64,000 nucleotides of DNA from Gloeothece verrucosa PCC 7822 (GTDB lineage: Bacteria > Cyanobacteriota > Cyanobacteriia > Cyanobacteriales > Microcystaceae), in assembly GCF_000147335.1 (NCBI RefSeq), contig NC_014501.1, positions 3,160,300 to 3,224,299 on the forward strand. The letters run 5' to 3'. Under the pieces are notes generated by a model. That model did no database searches. It was given only the letters and a program-made list of their open reading frames with translations, and was not told where the DNA came from. Position 1 is the stretch's first letter. Every line of letters starts with the position of its first letter. Below are positions 36,382 through 44,300 of the stretch, in pieces. A program made the position numbers and the translations under genes.

Positions 36382-37743
36382 ATGGCAAATGGTAAATTAC
36401 TACCCCTGTTGACAGGAGTCGGCACGTGGGCGCTCGGTGGTTCGCTCGGAGGGTTGGTCGGCTCCCTGACTGCGGTGATGCTGACTCAGGGGATCAAGCA
36501 AGTTCTTGATTTCGTCTCCGGGCTGGGTAGCCTCTGGATGCTACTCCTGCCATTGCTCGGTGTTACGTTAGCGGTACTGGTACTGTATGTACTGGGTAAG
36601 GGCGCGCCCGTACAAACCTTAGCCCCGCTAAGGGACGAAAATCTCGATCACAGGCCTAAACTGAGTTGGTACACTTTCCCTCATGACGTTGCCCGGGCCG
36701 ATCTGACCGGTGACGTGGTGAACACGGCCGGAGCAGAGGAGCGGTTCCCCTGGAAGCGGGCACCGTTGCGCGCCCTCGCTATCCTGTCCTCGGTCGGGTT
36801 GGGAGCGGCGATGGGAACCGAATCCCCGGCGGCCCATATCGGTGTCGCGACAGGAGTCTGGCTGGGTAGCCGAAATCCAGCACTAGGCTGGCTGGTACGT
36901 CCCGCCGCGATCGGTGGTGGTGCGGCGGCGGTGTCAGCCTTAATGGGTATCCCTCTGGTAGGTAGCTTCTTCATGTTCGAGTTGAGTCGGCGTCGGAAAA
37001 TTCCCCTTACCCCGGAGCGGGCGGCCGCGATGTTAGCGGGGGGACTGATGGGTTGGGGGGTCAACTTTGTCTTCAATCTCAGTCTGATCCGCCTGGTCGT
37101 GCCTAGGGTTCCACCCGATGACTTGTGGGACGCGGTGGCGGCCGCGTTATTCATCGGAGCGCTCGCGGGTGTTATTACATCGCTATCGGGCGAGGCGATC
37201 TACTGGGCTAGAGGGTTACAGACCCGTCCGGCCGTTCGTCTGCTGTTCGGGGGTACGGCCATGCTGGTGCTGGCGAGCGTGATAGCGGGGATCGCGTCTC
37301 CGGCGGCCGCTTTCGGCCCGGGGGGAGCGGCCATCGTCTGGGCCGAAACCGTCGATCCGACCCCTTACCACCTCCTGGCCGTATCTTTGCTCCGAGCGGC
37401 ATCCACCACGGCCACCGTTGTGGCGGGGGGGTGTGGTGGTGTGTTTGTACCTTTCCTAGCGATCGGTGATTTGGGAGGCCGGGTGTTCGCAGCCCCCTTC
37501 GGGGTGCCATCGGATCTGGCGGGGGCGGCCGGGGCAGCGGCCGGTATCGCCGGTGGCTATCGCCTACCTCTGACAGCCATGGCGATGGTGCTGGGGGTCG
37601 GTGGCCCGGCTGGTGCCACGCTAACTTGCCTCGCGACGGTCGGGGTCGCTACTCTTTCGGGATTGATAGCTGCGCGGACGGCCGATCAACTCTCTAATTC
37701 CTTACGCGCTGCGATCGGCAAGAATCCATCGTCGGAAGACTAA
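36382..37743 (+). CDS. ClC family chloride channel/transporter
   Basis: 453 aa from ATG 36382, with AAGGA about 9 bases upstream; a TTG three codons earlier is less likely. Polytopic, about ten helices. The ClC selectivity motifs are partly altered: GKGAPV (for GSGIPE), GTESPAAHIG (for GREGP, gating Glu kept), and GGCGGVFVPFLAIGDLGG (for GxFxP). The usual inner Ser and Tyr of the filter are not obvious. Strikingly GC-rich (near 60% by eye against about 40% around it), with many GGC/GCG/CTG codons, so very probably acquired. With the MscS gene it may form an ion-release unit. Confidence 0.88.
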   Translation: MANGKLLPLLTGVGTWALGGSLGGLVGSLTAVMLTQGIKQVLDFVSGLGSLWMLLLPLLGVTLAVLVLYVLGKGAPVQTLAPLRDENLDHRPKLSWYTFPHDVARADLTGDVVNTAGAEERFPWKRAPLRALAILSSVGLGAAMGTESPAAHIGVATGVWLGSRNPALGWLVRPAAIGGGAAAVSALMGIPLVGSFFMFELSRRRKIPLTPERAAAMLAGGLMGWGVNFVFNLSLIRLVVPRVPPDDLWDAVAAALFIGALAGVITSLSGEAIYWARGLQTRPAVRLLFGGTAMLVLASVIAGIASPAAAFGPGGAAIVWAETVDPTPYHLLAVSLLRAASTTATVVAGGCGGVFVPFLAIGDLGGRVFAAPFGVPSDLAGAAGAAAGIAGGYRLPLTAMAMVLGVGGPAGATLTCLATVGVATLSGLIAARTADQLSNSLRAAIGKNPSSED

Positions 37744-37824
37744 TATGACTCCCTCGGCTTATCTTACTTTTCACGGGATCTGTGATTCGCGGACGATATG
37801 ACTTTGTTGGCGAAAGTAATTTAA

Positions 37825-38031
37825 AATTCCAAGAAAGAAGTTCAATTTATAAGGGAGCATCCCATTTTTGTAATTCGACAGTGTGAGCAGAATAAAAGTT
37901 TAAAAGAGTTTGAGGAAGCTCGCTCACAATTACACGAAAATATTAGAACTTGTTGCACGGAAGCAGGCATTAAGATTTTTGCACCTCGTTATGAGGCTGA
38001 TCCCACTAAATATGGTCCAGTGAAAGATTGA
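37825..38031 (+). pseudogene. C-terminal fragment of a probable second MscS-like protein
   Basis: An open stretch with no start codon reads KKEVQFIREHPIFVIRQCEQ, then EEARSQLHENIRTCCTEAGI, KIFAPRYEADPTKYGPVKD and a stop. The H-x-N-I-x-x-x-C-x-x-A-G-I-x-I-x-[SA]-P-x-Y pattern matches the end of cyanobacterial MscS-type proteins, including the intact MscS just upstream (HQNMQDKCNEVGIEILSPNY). Base composition is that of the host genome, not of the GC-rich patch. This suggests a native gene cut by the insertion or replacement that brought in MscS-ClC. Confidence 0.55.
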
Positions 38032-38059
38032 TGCTCTATTTCCTCTTGTCTGTTGCTAC

Positions 38060-39487
38060 TTACTGTTTAGTTTGAATTTTTTGAATTAATTCCTGGAAAG
38101 GCTGCCAGTTATCATCATAAGCAATCGGTTCCCAAACCGACTCAATCAAGGGTCTGAGTAATGCGGTTTTAGGATTATAAAATTCTAAACGGAGAGGCAC
38201 TTTTTCCATCTCTTCAAGCGGCAACTGATTTAAAAGTTTATGATAAAGTTGTCTAAAAGTTTCCCAATCTCCTTTAGGTAGCTCACTATTTTCTAAAATG
38301 GTTGATGGTTCTTCTCGCCATCCCCAATTAAACTCGGCGGCTAAATCCGCAAAAAATTGATGATAACCGATGCCAGTTTCTTGGAATAGTTGAAGGGTTT
38401 TATCGACTAAATCTATCCCTTGAGTCGAGGATAATTTTTCAACTTCAAAGCCCAGCTTTTTCAGCATTAAGCGATAATAGTTTGAATAATAACAATCATC
38501 AAACTGAGAGAGTGCTGTTTCTAAATCAAAAACCGAAATCAGCAAACTCAGAGGTAAGTGTAACATCTCTAAATTCAACCGACAGATAAAGGGTTGATTT
38601 CCATAACTATAGCGTCCCCCATAATCAAAATAAGCCGAGATAAAATTAGGATTATAATTGGTTATGAAAGCATAAGGACCATAATCAAAACTTTCCCCAG
38701 TGATGGACATATTATCGGTATTGAGAACGCCATGACAAAAACCGGCTGCCATCCACTGGGCCACTAAGCTTGCAACCCGCTTGACCAATTGGGCATAAAA
38801 TTGAAAATAAGCGTCTTCACCCAGTTTGATTTCAGGATAATAACAATTAATAACGTGGTCTAGCAATTTTTTTAGTAAATCTGTGCGCTTAATATAATGT
38901 AGTCTTTCCAAAGTCCCAAAGCGAATATGAGAGGAACTTAAACGTATCATCACCGATGAACGGGTAGGTGAGGGTTCATCATTGCGCCACAGAGACTCTC
39001 CGGTTTCAATTAAACTCAAACAGCGAGAGGTTTTAACCCCGAGATAATGTAAAGCTTCTGCGGCTAAAACTTCTCTGATGCCGCCTTTGAGGGTTAATCT
39101 TCCGTCAGCATTGCGAGAATAAGGGGTTCTTCCCGACCCTTTTGTGCCAAAATCATACAATTTTCCATCAATTCCCCGTACTTGCCCATAAAGAAACCCA
39201 CGGCCATCTCCTAGATAAGGGTTGTATTCTCCAAACTGATAACCATGATAGCGTAGTGCTAAAAAGGGACGAATTCCCTGAAATTTACCAAAGGCTTCGC
39301 GAAAATGGTCATCGCTGACCGAGTTGGGATTCAACCCTAATAACGGGAGCAATGAATCATTACGAAACCGTAAAATATGCTTAGGAAACTCGGCTGCGGC
39401 GACTTCATCATAATAGTCGTTTCCTAAGTCTTCTATAGCTGTTTCGTAGTCAAGATTAAGTAAAGGGTTGGGAGTGGGTTGGCTCAT
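38060..39487 (-). CDS. selO: protein adenylyltransferase SelO (YdiU/UPF0061)
   Basis: 475 aa. Pseudokinase-fold enzyme that AMPylates protein Ser/Thr/Tyr with an inverted ATP, linked to redox stress (established for the family). Motifs: [20 protein letters not shown] (about 79-98), [15 protein letters not shown] with GDGR-type loop, [16 protein letters not shown] (about 134-149), and the catalytic loop [16 protein letters not shown] then [10 protein letters not shown] (about 245-270). The C-terminal Cys seen in some SelO (C-S-S-Q) is not present. Monocistronic on the minus strand, convergent with the ion-channel patch. Confidence 0.93.
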   Translation of the reverse strand: MSQPTPNPLLNLDYETAIEDLGNDYYDEVAAAEFPKHILRFRNDSLLPLLGLNPNSVSDDHFREAFGKFQGIRPFLALRYHGYQFGEYNPYLGDGRGFLYGQVRGIDGKLYDFGTKGSGRTPYSRNADGRLTLKGGIREVLAAEALHYLGVKTSRCLSLIETGESLWRNDEPSPTRSSVMIRLSSSHIRFGTLERLHYIKRTDLLKKLLDHVINCYYPEIKLGEDAYFQFYAQLVKRVASLVAQWMAAGFCHGVLNTDNMSITGESFDYGPYAFITNYNPNFISAYFDYGGRYSYGNQPFICRLNLEMLHLPLSLLISVFDLETALSQFDDCYYSNYYRLMLKKLGFEVEKLSSTQGIDLVDKTLQLFQETGIGYHQFFADLAAEFNWGWREEPSTILENSELPKGDWETFRQLYHKLLNQLPLEEMEKVPLRLEFYNPKTALLRPLIESVWEPIAYDDNWQPFQELIQKIQTKQ

Positions 39488-39603
39488 ATAGGGATCTAGG
39501 ATAAAGTAACAGGGGATACATTTTAACGCTTTTTTCGTTTATTTTAATCGCTCAAACCTAATCTTCCCTTAGAATACAAGAAAAATCTCTTGAGTTACTG
39601 TAA

Positions 39604-40947
39604 TCAAAGAACACAACAACAATTGCGGCCACGCTCTTTAGCTTGATATAAAGCTTTATCGGCTGTATTGATTAAAGTTTTGGAAGAACTCTCGAGACTC
39701 GGGATCGTGGTAGAGATGCCTAAGCTGACTGTCACATATGGATTAGCGCCCGATACACCATGAGGAATTTTTCGCTTGGCTACCGCTAGACGGATATCTT
39801 CAGCCACTTTTTGCGCTCCTTCAAGATTAGTATTAGATAGTACAATCGCAAATTCTTCGCCTCCATAACGTGCCACTAAATCGGCTGAACGTTTGACGAT
39901 TGTTTCCATAACTTTTGCTACTCTTTTTAAACATTTATCTCCGGCTAAATGCCCATAGCAATCGTTATAAAGTTTAAAATGATCGACATCACATAATATT
40001 AATGATATAGGAATTTTTTCTCGAATGGAGCGTCGCCATTCATATTGTAAATATTGATCAAATTTGCGACGGTTTGCTAATTGAGTTAGTTGGTCAGTGG
40101 TGGCGAGTTTTTCTAATTTTTGTTTAGCTTTTTCTAAGTCTCGCGTTCTTTCAGCTACTTTTTGTTCTAGGGTATAAGAATATTCTTTAAGTTTATCGTA
40201 ATATTGAGCTACTTGAATAGCCGCCGCCGTTTGAGCAGTTAGAGCCGTCAAAAGTTTTAAATCTTCGGCGCTATAGTTGATGGGTTTTGAGTGAGTAATA
40301 TTAACCACTCCAATGGTTTTATTTTGTATGGTTAAAGGCAGACAAATCAAAGAACAAATCCTTTGATTTCCTTCTCCATCTGCAATATTTTCCCAAACAT
40401 CATTAAGAATTTCTGCTTTGCCTGTCTTCAGTACATGACTAATGATAAGGGAGTTAGATAATTTTTGATTTGAGGGGTAATGAGAATCGGCTACGATTTT
40501 TAATCGACCGTTTTTGTGATTGATTAACATTAACCAAATTTGCTCAGCTTCTACTAAATTTTTTACTTCATTGATTACTAAACTTCCCAGTTCTTCAATG
40601 GATAAGCAGGTAGAAATTTTAGCAGATAAATCATATAAAAAATTAATTTCTTCATATTTATCTAAGGTTTCAATGGCTAGTAATTTTTTTTCTAACTCTT
40701 GATAAGCTATATAACTTAAACTTTCTGCAATAATAGCGGCTTTTTCATCTCCTTCTACCCAACCAATAACCTCGAGTCCAGCTTGAATCGGATGTCTTTT
40801 TGAGGAGAGAAAGCCACCATCTCCCATGATTATTTTTTCTTCTTTATCTAGAATATTAATAGAAATATGCAAGCCATTTATCCAGTTTTCTAACATCAAT
40901 AATAAGTCTGGCTTTGCTAATATTTTTTTTAGGCTTAATTTCACCAT
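39604..40947 (-). CDS. GAF-GGDEF diguanylate cyclase
   Basis: 447 aa. An N-terminal domain (1-95) that is not recognised, a GAF domain at about 105-250, a coiled coil at about 255-285 and a GGDEF domain at about 288-447. The active site is GGEEF (362-366), allowed for active cyclases. The product-inhibition I-site R-x-x-D is present (R353, D356) exactly five residues before it. It should make cyclic di-GMP. It is the last gene of a three-gene minus-strand operon: its start is three bases after the response-regulator stop, so translational coupling is likely. Confidence 0.93.
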   Translation of the reverse strand: MVKLSLKKILAKPDLLLMLENWINGLHISINILDKEEKIIMGDGGFLSSKRHPIQAGLEVIGWVEGDEKAAIIAESLSYIAYQELEKKLLAIETLDKYEEINFLYDLSAKISTCLSIEELGSLVINEVKNLVEAEQIWLMLINHKNGRLKIVADSHYPSNQKLSNSLIISHVLKTGKAEILNDVWENIADGEGNQRICSLICLPLTIQNKTIGVVNITHSKPINYSAEDLKLLTALTAQTAAAIQVAQYYDKLKEYSYTLEQKVAERTRDLEKAKQKLEKLATTDQLTQLANRRKFDQYLQYEWRRSIREKIPISLILCDVDHFKLYNDCYGHLAGDKCLKRVAKVMETIVKRSADLVARYGGEEFAIVLSNTNLEGAQKVAEDIRLAVAKRKIPHGVSGANPYVTVSLGISTTIPSLESSSKTLINTADKALYQAKERGRNCCCVL

Positions 40948-40950
40948 TCT

Positions 40951-41337
40951 CTATATTTCTATTTCAAGAATTTCCATTGCTTTTATCAGAATTTCTTTCG
41001 GTTTAAAAGGTTTTGTCATATATAAGTCTGCTCCCACCGCCATGCCAGTTTTTTTCTCAAATTCCTGTCCTTTGGCTGTTAGCATAATAATATAAACATT
41101 GTTAATTTCAGGATTAGTTTTAACAAATTGACACACTTCTAAACCACTCATTTTAGGCATCATTACATCTAAAAAAACTAAATTGGGTTTTTCCTCTTGG
41201 ATAATTTCTAAAGCTTTTTTTCCGTCATTTGCCGTTAATAATTCTACTTGATAATCATCCTCCAGTTTTTCCAAAACCTGCTCCATCAAAATTAAAATAT
41301 TTGGCTCATCATCAACGATTAAAATTTTTTTATTCAT
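40951..41337 (-). CDS. single-domain response regulator
   Basis: 128 aa, receiver domain only. Acid pocket D9-D10, phospho-acceptor D57 in LVFLDVMMPKMSG, T87 in IIMLTAKG and K109 in YMTKPFKP are all in place. No output domain, so it works by protein contact, most simply by passing the signal from the upstream histidine kinase to the downstream diguanylate cyclase. It is 20 bases after the kinase gene. Confidence 0.95.
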   Translation of the reverse strand: MNKKILIVDDEPNILILMEQVLEKLEDDYQVELLTANDGKKALEIIQEEKPNLVFLDVMMPKMSGLEVCQFVKTNPEINNVYIIMLTAKGQEFEKKTGMAVGADLYMTKPFKPKEILIKAMEILEIEI

Positions 41338-41357
41338 TTATTTCTCCAAATGACTAA

Positions 41358-44300
41358 TTAACCTTCGTTACTTTTTTCAAGCGGCTCATGTTCCTGCCCA
41401 GAGAGGGGTAGACTAAAAAAGAAGGTACTCCCTTGATGAGGGGCGCTGATTACCCAAATTTTTCCGCCATGATACTCTACTATTTGTTTACAAATCGGCA
41501 AACCTAAGCCGGTTCCTGTGGGTTTATCGGTGAGAATATTTCCGCCTTGTTGAAAGCGTTCAAAAATTTTACTCTGCTCATTTTCGGCGATTCCTATTCC
41601 TGTGTCAGTAATGCTGATCACTAATTGATCATCTTCTAATTTAGCGCAACAGGTAACCGATCCTTCATCAGTAAATTTCACAGCATTGGACAAAAGATTA
41701 ATCACTACCTGGATCATCCGATTTTTATCAACCCAAATATTGGGTAAATTTAAGGGAAAGTCTTTAATTAAGTCGATTTTTTTCTTGTCAAAGAGAGGAT
41801 AGGTTGCGGCGCTCGCTGTTTCTAAAATCTCCACAACAGAAGTAGACTTAATATTCCATTCCATTCGTCCTGCTTCCATTTTAGCAATATCTAAGACATC
41901 ATTAATCAAAGCCGTAAGTCGTTCGGCTTCGGAGATAATAATCTTAATATTTTGTCCAACCTTTTTTCTCGCTTTTTTAACTCTCGTCTCATCGCTGCTA
42001 ATGGCCGGAAAAATCACTTCTTCTAACTTTTCTTGAATTAAAGAAGTAAACCCTAACACTGAAGTGAGGGGAGTCCGCAGTTCATGAGAAACTGTCGCCA
42101 AAAATTCCGTTTTCATCCGATCAACTTCTCGCTCACTGGTCACATCTCGGATTAAAATTACTGAACCGAGACATGGCTCTTCTTCATCCCCAAAATTTTC
42201 TTGAAAAATACTGCTGACTAAAGCTTGTCCTGAGCGACCACTTCCTAATTCTACCTCAGCAGTTACGATTTCTTTTTGTTGTCGTCCTATTTTTCTAACT
42301 AAGTTGGCCAAGTCTAGAGATAATACTTCAGATAGATGCTTGCCTTTGAGATTGTCTGTTAAATTAAACATAGAGAGCAAAGCGGGATTAAAACGAGTAA
42401 TAAAACCGTGAATATCGGTTACTAATAAGCCATCCGCTAAATTGTCCACAATGGCGTTCAAGTCAGCTAAGGTAGTCTGTAAAATATTCGATTGTTGCTG
42501 AGTTTGCTCGAGCAGTTGAGCTTGATAAACGCCTACTCCTAACTGATTACCGGCTTGAGTGAGTAAGTTAATTTCTCGCTGTTCCCAATGACGGGCTTGA
42601 GAATTTTGATAAGCGCCTAACAATCCCCATAATTGCTCCCCAACAAAAACGGGAACAACGACAAAAGCTTTGACTTGAAAATGTTCTAAAATTTCTACAT
42701 GGCAGTCTGTTAATCCGGCTTGGTGGATATCATCAATGGCGAAAATTTCATGATAGCGATAGCGTCCTCCTTTATTTTCTTGTAAAAAGGTATCTTCCCA
42801 AACTGTTTTTACGCCTTTTTTCCAGGTTAAAGACTTCCAACCGGGGGCTACAGATTCATACATAAACTCACCACTCCAGTCGCCATAAAAACGATAGACG
42901 ACGACGCGATCACATTTGAGAATTTCTCGGACTTCTTGAGTGGTGGTGCGAAAAATTGTTTCGAGATCGAGGGTTTGCCGAATTCGTTCTATGACTCGTG
43001 CTAAAGCCTTTTCTTGAGCCGCCACTTGAGCTAAATGTTCTTTTTGTGCCTGCACTTGAGCTAAAGCAATTTGCAGTTCGCTGGAACGTTTTTCACTTTG
43101 GGCTAATAAGTCTGCCTGTTGCAACGCCACGCCTAAATTAACAGCAATTTTGCTGACAAATTGTTTATCTAAATCATTCCACTGACGAGAAACACTACAC
43201 TGATGAATACACAATAATCCCCACAATTCTTGTCCTTTGAGCAGAGGAGCCACTAAATTAGCTTTAATCTGAAAGCGACTTAAAATTTGGCGATGACAAT
43301 CTAATATTTCCGCTTTGTCGATATCTTCAAGGGAAAATATTCGACCCTGTTGATAATAAGTGGCATATTGTTTGCCAAAACAGCTATCTTCAACTTTCGC
43401 CTCCATAGCGGAATCAAAATCGGGCAAAACGTCTTCTGAGACGAATGTCCCTTGGGTATAACTACTTTTAATATCAAACTTAAAAATAGCGACTCGATCC
43501 GCTTGCAACAGTTGACGAACTTCGGTAGCCGTAGTCTGAAAAATCGTCTTTAAATCGAGGGTAAGACGAATTTTTTCAATCACTTGAAATAGGGCTTTTT
43601 CTTGTTCGGCAATGCGAGCTTGTAACTCTTTCTGAGCGCGAACTTCGGCGAGTGCGACTTGTAGTTGTTCTGAGCGTTGGTTGGCTCGCTCTAGCAATTC
43701 TGCCTGTTGTAGGGCTACTCCTAAATGGATCGCAATTTTTCGAGAAAATTCTATCTCCGCATCTTGCCATTGACGAGCGCCGCGACATTGATGAATACAC
43801 AACAGCCCCCAGAGTTGTTCTCCTTTAAGCAAGGGAATAATTAAATTCGCTCGAATTTCAAAGCGTGCCAACAGTTCTAGATGACAAGATTGTAATTGAC
43901 TTTGATAAATATCAGCAATAGCCAGAATTTTTCCCTGCTGATATTGGTTGGCATAAACTTCTCCAAAGCAGTGATCAGAGATTTTAACAGCTAATGCGGA
44001 TTCAAATTCACTTTTAACATCTTCTGAGATAAATTTTCCCTCTATATATTCAGTCTCTCGGTTAAATTGAAAAACGGCTACCCGATCCGCTTGTAAGAGT
44101 TGCCGCACTTCTACAGCCGCCGTTTGAAAAATTGTATTAATATCTAAGGTACGACGTATTTTATCAATGACTTGAGATAAAGCTCTTTCTTGTTCGGCTA
44201 CCGTTGCCTGTTGTTCTTTTTGAAACTGAACTTGTGCTAATGCCTGTTGTAATTCACTAGAACGTTTTTCAGCTTGAACTAATAATTGAGTCTGTTGAAT

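Noticed and set aside
36628-37510. Long minus-strand open frames opposite the ClC gene
   Set aside because: High G+C makes stop codons rare; the Pro/Arg/Ala-rich translations are antisense shadows of the ClC gene.
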